Source: Anaeramoeba flamelloides
Taxonomy: Eukaryota; Metamonada; Anaeramoebidae
Assembly (NCBI GenBank): GCA_027625915.1
Contig: JANTQA010000057.1
Coordinates: 9,300,001-9,364,000 of the forward strand
Length of the DNA stretch: 64,000 nt
Direction of reading: 5' to 3'
A program made the position numbers and the translations under genes. Positions 34,020 through 51,544 of this stretch are shown piece by piece. The notes beneath the pieces are model-generated. The model saw only the letters and a program-made list of their open reading frames with translations, searched no databases and was not told where the DNA came from. Position 1 is the first letter of the stretch, and each line of letters starts with the position of its first letter.

Positions 34020-35740
34020 CTAAATTTTTATTTATGAATTTTATTAAAGACCCAAAGTTAAGTTTATTATTAACTAAGGATAATAAACTTGATGATTTTT
34101 TTTTTTATAATAATATTGAAAATATTATTATTTTTTAATATATTAGATATATTAATTTTTTTTAATTCAGATATCCAGATTTTACGATTATTTTCATAGG
34201 CTGGGCAATTCCATAAAAAAATGGTCCAAATCTTCGATGATATCTAAATTATTTATTTTTTTACATAATTTACAGTATTTTGATTTATTTTTATTTATAA
34301 AATAAGAGTACATGTTTAAATAATTTGTTAAATTTCTGAGTTTTAAAATGAAAGTTGAACCCTTCCATTTTAAATAACTTTTGTCCTTTGGGTTTCCAAA
34401 ATTTAAAAGAATAGAGTACACTCTTAGATTTTACTCAATCCTTTTCGTTTCAATGGATAGGCTAATCAATAGTTATTTTTAATTTGAGAAATAAAAATTA
34501 AAGTTCTTAAATTTTCTTTTTATTTCTAAAATTAAAAAAAAGCGCCGTTAGGTTTTCTTGAGTTTTATTTTTATTTGTAAAATCGATAGATTTTCGTTAG
34601 GTTTTTTTACTTTTCTATTTATTTGGTAAGTATTCTGTTTTTTTTTTAACTTTTCGAAATCAACCGAAGTTTTATTAAAATTTTCTGTTTATTTCAAAAA
34701 GTAAAAAAACCTAGAACACTTCACAGATAAAACAGAAAACCACAATAAAACCTAGGCACATGACTGCACTTGACGACACGACTGCTTATTTATAGTATTA
34801 TTGATTTGTATATTTTTTCGATATTCTTGAGGAGTGTCGTTGAGTGCCTAGCTTTTCCAAAATTTAAAATAATTGAGTAAAATCTTAGATTTTACTCTAT
34901 TCTTTTGAATTCTGGAAAAGCTAACGACGGTTTTTTTTTAATTTAAGAAATAAACTTAAAATTTTTGAAATTTTCAGTTTATTTTTTAAATTAAAAAAAA
35001 CCTAACGACATTTCCAACCTGGAATATTTTCTAAATTTTTCATTCTGAAATTTTCCAGTTTATTCTATTAGTTTTAAATTTTTGGAATACCAATCAATAT
35101 TTTCTTCTTTTTTTTCTCTAAAAGAGAGATAATTAATTTATTAATCAAAACCGAGGATTTTAAATTTTTGAATTAACTTAAATCTTCTTTTATATATCGT
35201 TATTCTGGCAGAACCAATTGTTGCTTCAGTTTTATAAATAATCCTAGGAGAGAAAGTGGTGGGTCGATTAATAAAAATTTTGTAATTTTTTTATTAATCC
35301 AAGTATGAATATCTTGAAAAATCTGTTTTAGTCAAATTAAATATTTCTAATCCATATAATAATTGACTATTTAAAAGCTTTAAAATACTGAATTTTTTAA
35401 TCCATTAGAAAAATTTTTTTGTTAAAGATCTTGATTAATTTTTTTAAATTGGTCTTAACTTTATCTAGGTTAAATTTTAAATGAGTTTTTTTCTCTAAAA
35501 AAGTATATAATGATAAATTCAAATAAATATCTGAAAATTTTTTGCTTCATTTTCCATTTTACGTATTTTTTTACACAAGCTTTGAATAAAGCATTTTATA
35601 GGTTTAAATGTAAGGAAACTTTGTAAAATTGGTTTTCCTCCAAAAGATTCTTTATCGAGTTTGTTTGTAAAGTTATGTTAATAGATTACAAAAAGAAAAT
35701 TGAACTAAAAATTTTATGAAATTAATTTGAATTTATCAGT
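34020..35740 (-). mobile_element. Decayed LINE segment, RT thumb to C-terminal Cys/His region
   Basis: On the minus strand the order is LCKKIRKMENEAKNF (about 35550-35590), ILKLLNSQLLYGLEIF (about 35335-35390, like the LINE thumb motif PKLLYGLE), TIYKRRFKLIQKFKI (about 35150-35200), then a C-terminal YCKLCKKINN...EDLDHFF (about 34190-34280) resembling the C-x2-C...H finger after LINE RTs. Hairpin cassettes (about 34490-35030) lie between the last two. Multiple stops show it is dead. A similar C-terminal piece recurs at 58973-59176. Confidence 0.7.
34490..35030. repeat. Paired hairpin cassettes (family H), main cluster
   Basis: Two kinds of near-palindrome stand side by side. Hairpin A (about 34852-34920) runs from CTTTTCCA through GAGTAAAATCT to AGATTTTACTC and TGGAAAAG. 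Hairpin B (about 34939-34993) uses AATTTAAGAAATAAAC and its complement. They are joined by a short linker like GCTAACGACGG. An A-type arm pair also lies at about 34398-34445. The same A and B arms and linkers recur at 47460-47850 in swapped order. A transcript would fold into strong stems. Function is unknown; a small non-autonomous mobile element is the simplest reading. Confidence 0.65.
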
Positions 35741-35843
35741 ATATTATTCTTTTTATTTGGAAAAGGTTGTTGATTTATTGTTTCCTTGTAAAACCAAAGA
35801 TTAATGAACAAATAAGGAATTAACTTTGGTCTATATTTTTATT

Positions 35844-37068
35844 TTAAGGGACTAGTAACTATTATTTATTTTTTTTTCCCAAAGGTAATAGAGTAATTAT
35901 TTACACAGTGTACAATTAAACTCGATATGAAACTTCATTTATCAACTTTAGAGAGATGAGTTATCATTTTTAAAAGAAAACATTTTTCCAATGAAATTTG
36001 GCAGTTTAAAAGATCTGATCCTTTTTTGTTGGATTTTATCGAATCAAATTATAAAAAAAAAAAATTTGCAAAAAATTTTTATTTTGAAGTAATCTCACTT
36101 TGAGTAATTTCTGAGAGTATGTATGAACCAATAAAATTGAAACTTTAATCTTATTTTAAAAATACAAGAAAAATAAATCAAATAATGAATCCCTGAAGAT
36201 CTGAAAATAATGATCTTCTATTTTATTCCGAATAATTTATTAAATTTCAAGAAATTTAATGTGTTTAGACAATATTCCTTTTCAAGCATTAAGAGTATAA
36301 ACAAGGAACTATTTGTTATTAAAATCAGTTATTTGATAATATCTATTTATTTTTTTTTATTAGATTTATTTATTGGAATTCGTTTTATTTGTTTGAAAAT
36401 CTTTAAAAAATTGTAAAATAATTGTAAAGTCTATTTATACATTTAATCTTTGTGTGGTTAATAACTCACTGAAAGAATTAAGATTGAGTAATTAATTATT
36501 GATTATAAAGAATCAAATAAAAAATTATTTCTTGAGATTCTACGTTGAATTTTCCAGGTTTTAAAAAAATATTTTGGGAGAATTTTTAATTTCTTTGTTT
36601 ATTTCTTTTTCTTATTTTTTTATTCAATGAAGAGAAAAAATTGATCTGAACTGTTCTTTGAATCAAAAAATTATATTTTTTTTAAGTTTAAAATAATTAT
36701 TGTAATTTATCTGAAATTAAGTAGATTTTTTAAACTTGGGTATTTCAGAACTTTGTCGTTTCATTTTTAAAATGTATTTTTGCACACTTCCTTTACAGGG
36801 TATTAATATTTTCTTTATTCTTTCTTCGGAAATAATTTTTTTTTAAATAATTCAAAAATATGTTGAATTTTGAACTTTTCAAAAATGAGAAAAATGGATT
36901 AGACTTTTTAAAAACAATAATTCATTTCTGAAAATAGTATTAAAAGTAAGTTTGGTCTCTTAGTAATCAAATTTTTCCACCATTTTTCAATTTCAAGATG
37001 CGCTAATTCTTTTATTGAATTTGTCATTAAATTTGCTTGAAGATTTTTTTGAGTTTGTTGTCCCTTAA
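35844..37068. mobile_element. DNA element family M3, copy 2 (inverted)
   Basis: About 1.2 kb beginning TTAAGGGACTAGTAA and ending TGTTGTCCCTTAA; its interior is the reverse complement of 13359-14574. The 68-codon open frame at 36210-36416 is the antisense of part of copy 1 and is not conserved, so I do not call it a gene. Confidence 0.85.
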
Positions 37069-37221
37069 TGAATAATTATTGATTTTTGATTTTGTGTGAA
37101 TTGAAATTTAAAATTATTCAGGGCTAGTTAGACAGGGAAAGACAATAACTTCGAGTATTTACCGAGGTAAAAAACCCAAGTCCTTCACACAGAATTTTTA
37201 AAAACAAGAATAGGAAAATAA

Positions 37222-37990
37222 TTTTTAACTCCAAACAAAAGATCAAAAAAAAAAAAAAAAAATTCGGAGAAACATACTGTTTGTGATCCTCGTGTCAACT
37301 TTTTAAAGAATGTTTCCTTTTTGAGGATTGTTTTTTCTGTTGGAGAAAGAACTAAAAATGGACCCAAACCCATTGTTATGGCTGCAAACTTGATAAATTT
37401 TTTGGGGGGTTTGGATAAAGAAATAAAAACAAACAAATTACATTCGATTAATTTCCCTACTCAAATCAAGAAAACAAGAGAAAAAAGATTGTTACTAAAA
37501 AGCAAGATCTCATAAAAACATCAACGTCCCTTGATCCAACATATTTGATTGACAAAGAAAAGGTTGTTGCAGAAAAATAATAAGCAATTGAAGTAAATGA
37601 TCCAGCAAGGCTATTTGGAATTATTTAAGAAAAAAAAAAAAAGATGTATGATGAGAAACGATTATGAGCTAAAACATTCCCTTGTCTTTCTTGGGAGTTC
37701 ACTTTGTTTTTTCTTGTTGTTTGTTTTTTTTGATAATTGGTACTTGGAAAAAACATTGGTAATTGTTTTGTTTTGTTTTTACCTATGAGGCCTGGTTTCT
37801 GAAAGTTGAAAGGTTTTTGTAATATAACTTTTAGCCGTTGTTAGAATTGTTGTTATTAATAAAATTACTGTCGAAGAAGCCAAAACTTCTTTTATCGAAT
37901 CAGCAAATTCAGACATTGTTGACAAAAGAATCGTTTGTCGGAAAAAAATTAATTTGTTGAGAATAAAAAATGTTTCCAAAGAAAATGTGA
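37222..37990 (+). pseudogene. Unrecognised coding remnant, several frames
   Basis: One frame is open for 97 codons (37222-37515) with well-mixed composition unlike the surrounding DNA, including CDPRVNFLKNVSFLRIV, NGPKPIVMAANLINFLGG and KKTREKRLLLKSKIS. Other frames continue with SLDPTYLIDKEKVVAEK (about 37535-37580), EVNDPARLFGI (about 37590-37625) and ITVEEAKTSFIESANSDI (about 37870-37920). Stops and frame changes separate the pieces, and no plausible splice sites join them all. It looks like a decayed host gene coding for a helical protein. It abuts the right end of the M3 element, which may have disrupted it. The family is not recognised. Confidence 0.35.
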
Positions 37991-38394
37991 AATCATTGTT
38001 CTGACATTAGGAAAAGGTAGGTTTTTCATTTAAGATCACTAATATAATTAATTTTAAAGTAAATAGTCTCGACAATTCAAGAAGAAAAAAAATATCGAAA
38101 TTTCGATCTAGAAAGATTAAAAATCTATTTTTGAATTTTCCATACAACTCTCAACTAAAAAGTACAAATTTTAAGTGACCTTAAATATCTTTTTATTCAT
38201 TATAAAATAGGGTGTTAACGTTAACCCAAACAATCAACTATTCGTCTTCAAAATAATTAATTTAAGAGACAGATTTACTAGAAATAAAAAATGAACTATT
38301 CTTGTATAAATAGTATGTGCAGAATAGATTTAACCCAGTATTCCCAAAAAAAGTCTTGTCTGTTTCTTTTTTATAAAAGAACTAGAGATTAAAG

Positions 38395-38745
38395 GATAAA
38401 AGAAAACTGAAAATAAACCCAAAGTTAATAGTGTATTGATTTCTTAAAGTTCTATTAATTGAAAAGAAATTCTAAAAATAAAAGATCAAATTGCAAAATT
38501 TATCTCAAAAAATAAAGTAAATTTTTGATAAAAGTTTTACTCATAAAAAAAACAATACAAAATTTCAAAAAAATAGAGAATATTATGAAAAATTTTTAAT
38601 AAATTGAATTCCTAATTTATAATTGACTAAAAAAATCAAGGGGTTTAGATTCAAAATTGATTTTATCTTGTGTATACTATTGGGCAGTAGATTGAATTAT
38701 ATTTTACATAAACAAGAAGAAAAAGAAACACATTTTTTTATTTTG
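38395..38745. repeat. Dispersed repeat D2, copy 2
   Basis: Collinear with 5985-6290 (shared 'tttcttaaagttctatt' and 'gatcaaattgcaaaattt'). It lies immediately left of the third M3 copy. Class unknown. Confidence 0.65.
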
Positions 38746-38849
38746 AACCATTGATTTCAGTTCAGAGGTATTCAATTTATAAGATCACTCTAGAAATATA
38801 ATATTAAATCTCAAAAAAAAATTTTCGGCATATTTATATTTCAAAACCA

Positions 38850-40365
38850 AGTAAAAATCTTATTACTACAATACCAAACTTACTTTTAATACTACTTTCC
38901 GAAAAGAATTATTGTTTTTTAAAATCTGATCCATTTTTCTCATTTTTGAAAAGTTCATAATCCTCAGCATATTTCTGAATTAATTAAAAAAAAATAATTT
39001 TCTTTAAAGAAAAAAAAATCTTATTGACTATAATTGATTTTTACAAAAATACACTTTAAAAATGAAACCATAAAGTTTTGAATCAACTCAGTATAAAAAT
39101 ATACTTGATCACCAAAAAAATTGCTAATTGTTTTAAACTTTTAAAAATATATTTTTTTGATAAGAACAGTCCAAATCAATTGTTTCTTTTTATTGGACAA
39201 AAAAATAAGAGAAAATAATACCAAAAAATCAAATTAAAAAATCCCTACCAATATACTTTTTTAAATTCTGGAAAATTCAATTTATGTTCCCAAGAAATAC
39301 TTTTTAATTTGAATATTAATAATCAATAATTAATAACCCAATCTTAATTATTTAAGTGAGTTATTAACCACACAAAGATTAAAATATATAAATAGATTTT
39401 CCATTATTTTTAAATTTTTAAAGATTTTCAAAGAAATAAAATCAATTAAATAAATAAATCTAATAAAAAAAAATAATAGATATTATCAAATAATGATTTT
39501 AAAAATAACAGTTAATTTGTTTATTCTCTAAATAATTGAAATAAAAAATATTACTTCATATTTTAAATTCCAAGAAATGGAAAAATTATTAGGAAAGAAA
39601 ACAACTGATTTATTTTTTTAGATCTTCAAGAGATTCAATATTTGTTTATTTTCTTGCAATATTTATAAAATCCAATAAAAGTTTCAATTTTATATACTCA
39701 CATAACATTTCAGAATTTACTAAAAGTAAGGTTTCTTCTAAATATAAAGATCTTTGGAAATTTTTCTTTTAATATTTTGCCATTGTGGAAAAAAAGTGAA
39801 ACAGGGTTTTTAATTGAGAATATTACTGAAAATGAAAAGTTGAGATCAATTAAAAAAAGAATAAATAAATAAATAAAGACAAAATGAAGTATTCAGCACA
39901 AGAACAGTTTTTTTAATACTATCATTAAGTATTGGTTTTTTTTTGATTGATCAATTATTAAAAAAATTGTTCAAAAAATCGACTATTTTTCCGATCTCCA
40001 AAACCACACAAGAACAATTTCGATAAGAAAGTAGATTTAATGTTTATTTGTTATTTTGATTAAAAATAATATAATTGATTATTATTTGAATTTAATTGGT
40101 TTCTTCTTTTAATTGATTTTACTTTTCGTTTTCCGTTCCCAATTAAAAAGTGTGTTTCACTTTTTTTCCACAAAGGTTAATCCACAAATCAAAACCAAAA
40201 AAGGATCAAGATCTTTTTGACTGAAAATTAATTGGGGGAAATGAATATCTTGTTACCAATGACAATTCATTTTTCTAAAGCTGATAAAAGAAGATTTTTA
40301 TAGTTTTTAATCCAATCTTTGTTAAAAAAGTACTCTCTTGTTGATTGGGAAAAAAATATTTAAAA
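38850..40365. mobile_element. DNA element family M3, copy 3, truncated and interrupted
   Basis: Collinear with 13445-14555 of copy 1 ('aataattatta'-rich centre, 'aacccaatcttaattattt', 'tgggaaaaaaa'). Both terminal inverted repeats have been lost. The copy is split near its right third by an M2 MITE at 39783-40173; the two sides resume at homologous positions. Confidence 0.75.
39783..40173. mobile_element. MITE family M2, copy 3, nested in M3
   Basis: About 391 bp with ends TTGTGGAAAAAAAGTGAAAC and its complement. It has one copy of the GTGAAAC word at each end where 20476-20903 has two. It interrupts an M3 copy, so M2 was active after that M3 insertion. Confidence 0.9.
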
Positions 40366-40676
40366 TTTTCAGTTCTTTAAATAGGTACTTTCTTTATGAA
40401 TTCTTCATATAGACTCCAATAACAATACTTTAATTTTCATTAATGTTGTTTATGATACGATCTTTAAATCTGTTTCTTAAAGTAGATTTTTTTTCCAAAA
40501 TTGTTGAGTTTTTTAATAAATGAATTATTTTGATTTGATAAGATCAACTTTTGGTACTATTTTATAAATTGGATTTTATAGAGACATTTGAGCCATAGAG
40601 AAGAAATATGATTAATACTCATCAACATTACACTTTAATTTGAGACTCCTTGGTGGTATGGGCTAATTGCTTAAAG

Positions 40677-40919
40677 ATGAATAATCGATTTCTTTTGAGT
40701 AACCTTCATTATTTTGCTAAAAACCTGAAAAGGGGTAAGTAAAAATTAATTAATTGGCTAAAAATGTCCCAAGAATTAAGAAAAGAGAATTTGACACTAC
40801 AAAATTTATTCTGTAATACCATAGAATTATTATTCAAGAACCTTTGGAATATAAAAAATCTCAACCAAACCATTCGAGCGAAACAGGAATTGAGACACAA
40901 ATATTTTTTTACAAAATAA
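40677..40919 (+). CDS. Possible 67-aa protein with a 39-nt intron
   Basis: ATG at 40677 opens MNNRFLLSNLHYFAKNLK, then AGG|G followed by a consensus donor GTAAGT at 40735. A GGCTAAAA branch-like word and CCCAAG acceptor end a 39-nt intron at 40773. The phase-1 join continues RELRKENLTLQNLF...RAKQELRHKYFFTK and stops at 40919. The N-terminus is basic, Phe/Leu/Asn-rich and free of acidic residues, like an organelle targeting peptide. The downstream exon is also open by itself from ATG 40764. I do not recognise the family. The candidate ends 250 bp before VPS41 on the same strand. The intron is far shorter than those of MTHFR, which weakens the model. Confidence 0.3.
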
Positions 40920-41169
40920 AATTTTATTAGCTTTTATCAAAAATAATTCTAGACCAACAAAGGTTTGTTTGGTTTATTTTTAAAAAGATCAGTTGTAATT
41001 TCAAATTGAAATTTTCCATTCAAATTCTGGAAAAGTGGAAATACACTTGTTGAAATTTAAATATTTTCTTTTTATTTTTCCACATTTTTACCAAAATAAA
41101 TATTTCTCTTTGTAAATTCTTTTTTTTTTTAAAGATAGGATCGCTTGGTTCAATCCCATTTATTTATAA

Positions 41170-47404
<6,235 letters not shown>

Positions 47405-47459
47405 TATAAATATATATATATATAAGTCTTTATTAAAATTTCTAAATAAAAATTTAGGA

Positions 47460-47850
47460 AATGCAGTAGAGTGCCGTAGAGTGTCTATATCTTTTCCAGA
47501 ATTCAAAATAATCAAGTAAAATCTTTGAAATTTTCTTTTTATTTTTAAAATTAAAAAAAAAAACTAACGGCGGCGTCCTTCAAGTGCCGTAGAGTGCCTA
47601 GGTTTTTTTTTAATTTAAGAAATAAACCGAAAATTTCAGAAATTTTCGGTTTATTTCTTAAATTAAAAATAAGCTAATGGCAATCTTCAAGAATTCAAAA
47701 GAATATAGAAAAATCAAAGATTTTGGTCTATTCTTTTAAATTCTGGGAAAGTTAAAGGCAGTTTTTTTTTTACTTTTTGTTTTTGTTTCGAAAAATCTCT
47801 TGGTTAGCTAAGAAAAACAAAAATTAAAAAAACCTAGCGGCAAACAAGAG
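47460..47850. repeat. Paired hairpin cassettes (family H), second cluster
   Basis: Hairpin B at 47612-47663 is a near-perfect 52-nt palindrome: AATTTAAGAAATAAACCG then GAAAATTTC and its complement. Hairpin A is at about 47693-47752 (AGAATTCAAAAGAATA and its complement). A half-cassette with GCCGTAGAGTG and CTAACGGCGG linkers precedes them. The order is B then A, opposite to 34852-34993, so the modules shuffle or invert. Confidence 0.7.
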
Positions 47851-48849
47851 GAGGTTAATAACTCCTCCTTTAAATAATAAAAAAAAAAAAAGAAATAAGA
47901 GTTTTGTTTATTTTTGTTTTTTTTATTATTTACAAACTATGAAATAATAAATAAACTTATAATAAAGAAATATGATTTTGAAATGTTTTGAAGACAGTAA
48001 AAATTTAGAAAAATCATTTTTTTTTTATTTTAAAAAAAGAGAAATTTTTTATAATTTATTTTTTTTTCTACTTTTCTCATCTTATTATTTTTTTTTTAAA
48101 TTCTAATTATTTTTCAGGAGGTCACATTCTTTGAAGTATTTTTTTAGAATTCCTTACTTTTCAATCATTTAAAAGAATTGAGTAAAAATACAGATTTTAA
48201 TTTATTCTTTTTAATTATTGAAAAGCTAAGGATGTATTTTTTTTTTTTTTTTAATTCAAAGGAATTGAGTTGACCTTAGATTTTAATCAAAACCATTTTC
48301 CAGTCAAAGTTGTGCAGTTGTAGGCAGTGAATTATATATGTGCGTGTGTCTAAAGGATTGAATGGATATTAGAAGAAAAGATTTATTTTTTGGAAATTTT
48401 CAAATTGAAATCATTTTTTCACATTTTTGTTTTTTTTTTTTTGATTTTTTTGTGATAACCGTAATTCATTTGAAAATTTTTTTATTTATTTGCAAGATCT
48501 GAAGCCATTGGATAAAGGCATGTTATTCTAATGTTACTGAAACAGTGAAAATGATTGTAGAGAAATAATATTGTTTTCTCTTGGAATTTTCTTTGGATCT
48601 TCAATCGAAGATCAAAATGAACATTGTTGTTTTTCATAATGGTTCCCTCAGAATTTTAGTTTTTCAATTTTTAAGATAATTTATTGATTTTTTAATTTTA
48701 ATTACGAATCAGCATATCAACTATTCTTAAATGTGTATTATTCTTCTTACTTATTATTAGTATTTCAAAGGTCAATTATAAAAAATAATTGATATTTGAA
48801 AAAAATGCTGGGCCAACTTTGGCAGAAACAAAGTTTATTAGGACTTTTC

Positions 48850-49500
48850 AATACTTTATATGTACTTAATAAAATTATGCACTATTTTTTTCTGATTGAT
48901 ATTTTTCGTAATCTAGCTTATAACTTCATTCAATTAAACACTGCTAGAAAATATTTTTAGAATAAAAACACTCTCAACTTTTAAATATCGAAAATATTTT
49001 TTGAAATTTCTGTGCACTTTTTGATTTTTTTTGAAAAATTGGGGTTGAGAAAATTTAGAAATCAAAGAATAAGTTAAAATATTAAATTGGGTTATTTTCC
49101 AGAGAGTTTATCTTTTGAGTTTAACTTTTTTTTAATTTTACCATTTCAAAATAAAAAAAAACATTTGAGGACCAAATTAGTCCCATTTGTGAAAATAAAA
49201 TTCCCATGATTGAGAGTTTGTTTTAGTAAATAAGCGAGAATAAGAGGGCGTATCTAAAAATATATATTGGTTTCATGTTTGAATTCAATAATTTTGGCAA
49301 ATAATGATTAAAAGAAAAAGTTAAATGGAAACTTTATTTATTTTTATTTTTTCATTTAGTTTTTTTTATTTTTTTCATCGGTATGTATTAAATCAGTTTT
49401 CAATTTTTTTAATTTTTTGAATCGTAGGGACATATATAATATATGAAAAGAAATTCTAATATTTTACAAAATATTGTTAAGATAAATTTAATTCATTGAA
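48850..49500. repeat. Dispersed repeat D1, copy 2
   Basis: Collinear with 790-1430. It ends shortly before the first tRNA-containing duplication block. Class unknown. Confidence 0.75.
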
Positions 49501-49724
49501 AAATCTTTTCTGTTTTGTAAAAGTAATTAATTTTTGATTTGAGAAGTTATTTTTTTTTTAATTGTGTGAAGCGATTATGAAATATTGTTATTTTGATTTA
49601 ATAAATTTAATTATTGAATTGTTGGGTTTTTTCGAATATAAAATTTTTTCAAAAAAATATTTTCTTTTTGATTATTATAAGGTTAATTTCATCATTCAAA
49701 ATTTCGGTCTAAAATGTACTTTTT

Positions 49725-49806
49725 GGCAGGATGGCCGAGTGGTTAAGGCGTTTGACTAGAAATCAAATTCCCTCTGGGAGCGCAGGTTCGAATCCTGCTC
49801 CTGTCG
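49725..49806 (+). tRNA. tRNA-Ser (anticodon AGA)
   Basis: An 82-nt intronless gene. Acceptor GGCAGGA pairs with TCCTGTC, discriminator G. The D-arm is GCCGAGTGGTTAAGGC. The anticodon stem TTTGA/TCAAA encloses CTAGAAA with AGA at positions 34-36. A long class II variable arm (CCC-TCT-GGG) fits Ser. The T-arm is GCAGG-TTCGAAT-CCTGC. Internal promoter boxes are TGGCCGAGTGG (49732-49742) and GGTTCGAATCC (49785-49795). CCA is not encoded, as usual for nuclear genes. It reads UCU, and UCC/UCA if A34 becomes inosine. Confidence 0.98.
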
Positions 49807-49813
49807 TTTTTTT
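49807..49813 (+). terminator. Pol III T-run terminator
   Basis: Seven T immediately follow the discriminator base of the tRNA-Ser gene, a standard RNA polymerase III stop. Confidence 0.9.
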
Positions 49814-50096
49814 ATCCTTTTTTCTATTCGTTTTTTCTATCTCTGCTACAAATATTTAAAGTTAAAAGTTTCATAACTGCGTGGCAAAAGATTTTAGGAA
49901 AGATGTTTAATTTTAGATTGTTTTTTTTTCTTAACAAACATCAATCTTTAGTCTAGATTTGACAAATGATTAAAAAAAATCATTTTTTGAAACAACTAAT
50001 TTTTTTTTTTACTAATTAAACATCCATATTAAAAATTTCATTTAAAAAATATAAGATTACATCACTCCTTCAAAAGATCCCAACTGATAATATTTG

Positions 50097-51239
50097 TTCC
50101 TGTTTTTTTCTGTTTATCAAGATTTGATATTTTGTTTGATACTTTAACTTTTTCAGAATAAAAAACTTAGAAAATTGGATCATTTATTTTTTATATTAAG
50201 GGATTAGTATTGACCAAGTACAAGCCTAATATCCTAGTATATTGTTATTGGGTAAAAACACATTCAGTCTGCCATGATTCAAATGTCTCTTTAAAATCGA
50301 TTAGTCAAGAAGTATGTATTTGTTGATCTCATCAATTAAAAATGATCTATGTATTAGTAAAAAAACTTATAATCTCAAAAAAAAAATCTGCATTTTGCCA
50401 GAAATTTAAAGGTTGAATCTTCAATATCCAGACTCCAAAGACAGATAATATATTTCTTCTATTTGTCACGAAATGTTGATTAATTGCTAAAAATATCAAT
50501 TTTTTTCAAAAATTAAATAATTAACCAATAGATTTTTACGACCAATTATTTTTTGAAATCTTGGAAAGATATTGATTTTTTCAATTAGTTTATAAAAAGG
50601 AAACAAAAATAATCAATCTTTCGCATTTATGTTGATAATTATTGAGATAATCTTTGAATTAAAAAATTAAAAAAATAGTTTCTTTAGGAAATAGTAAATA
50701 CAAAATATTCAATAATTGAAATACTTTTATTTGAGTTTCTATTTTTAGGGTTGGGTAAAGGAAACAAAAAAAATATCTAAAAATGATATTTTTTAGAGTA
50801 ATTTAGTGTAAAAAATCCAATAATTAATTGTCAAATAATATTTATAATATTTTTTTGAAGAGTTATTTGAACCATCTATTACTATTATCATTTATACCTA
50901 ATTACGTAATTCTTTGATTATAGAAATACATATATGCATGCTAACCCCTTATTGTAATTAATTAAATATCCAAGAAAAAAACCAAATTGACAATTAATTT
51001 AACTTTTATTTATTTTGTCCATTTTTTCTTTTTCGATATGTGCCACTTTTTTTAGTTCTTTTTTTTAATTCGATAACTCAATCGATAAAATTAATTATTG
51101 AAATAGTAATTTTTATTTTTACTTACTTTGAAAAAAAATATTTGAAAAAAGAATTCTGATAAAATAATTTACAAAAAGGATTTTTAATCAAAAAAAAAAA
51201 AAATATAAATAAAAAAAAAAAACAATGAATGTTATTTAA
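50097..51239. other. AT-rich spacer between duplicated blocks
   Basis: No gene or named repeat. A phrase near 50203 ('ttaagggattagta') resembles the terminal repeat of element family M3, but no second end was found. The sequence between blocks A and B is longer here than between A' and B', so an insertion or deletion has occurred. Confidence 0.5.
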
Positions 51240-51349
51240 TTGTTTAATTTATATATATATAAACACCATTTCACTCAAAGGTTCCCAGTCAAAAATGATA
51301 AAGTCATTTTATTTTTAAGAATAAGCCAAACTTAGATTGTTTAGAAATA

Positions 51350-51544
51350 CAGTCAGTTCCACTTTTAAGACACAAACTTTCAACGAAATTTAAGTCACAA
51401 AAAAATCTAAAATTAAGGCACAAAATTGGAATTTTTTTTTTTACAATTTATTTTTACTAGAATCTGAATTTTGTGCTTTAATTTGAGATTTTTTTGTGAC
51501 TTAAATTTCGTTGAAAGTTTGTGCCTTAAAAGTGAAACTGACTG
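51350..51544. mobile_element. CAGTCAGTT MITE (family M6), Tc1/mariner-like ends, copy 1
   Basis: 195 bp, almost entirely two inverted arms. It begins CAGTCAGTTCCACTTTTAAG and ends with the complement of CAGTCAGTTTCACTTTTAAG, flanked by TA on both sides. TA duplication and CAGT-type ends are typical of Tc1/mariner-derived MITEs. The paralogous block B copy 2 shows the empty site (about 53197-53221). Confidence 0.92.

Larger units (their letters stand above)
31943..40676. other. Long transposon-rich intergenic region
   Basis: Lies between the start of the minus-strand SPRY gene and the next plus-strand candidate gene. The first few hundred bases hold the SPRY-gene 5' flank with a T run at about 31990-32012. 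Then come a fold-back element (32753-33017), LINE remnants with hairpin cassettes (34020-35740), an M3 element (35844-37068), a coding remnant (37222-37990), repeat D2 (38395-38745), and a third M3 copy with a nested MITE (38850-40365). The stretches 33018-34019 and 40366-40676 show nothing I can name. Confidence 0.6.
47405..49559. other. Intergenic region after VPS41
   Basis: Starts with a short TA run (about 47406-47424), probably in the VPS41 3' flank. Hairpin cassettes follow at about 47460-47850 with an outlying A-type hairpin at about 48174-48235, then repeat D1 copy 2 (48850-49500). Between 48240 and 48849 I see only AT-rich sequence. Confidence 0.6.
49560..50096 (+). repeat. tRNA-bearing duplication block A, copy 1
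   Basis: About 537 bp matching 52325-52857. Identity is near-complete from about 49625 to 49985 (tRNA gene plus roughly 100 bp upstream and 180 bp downstream) and declines toward both edges. With block B (51240 and 53110) this forms a tandem A-B, A'-B' arrangement. Confidence 0.9.

Noticed and set aside
34490-35030. Palindromic clusters considered as CRISPR
   Set aside because: Units differ in length and order, spacers are not uniform, no cas genes, and the host is eukaryotic.
41149-41159. GGTTCAATCCC resembling a tRNA B box just before VPS41
   Set aside because: No A box, acceptor stem or anticodon arm can be fitted around it.
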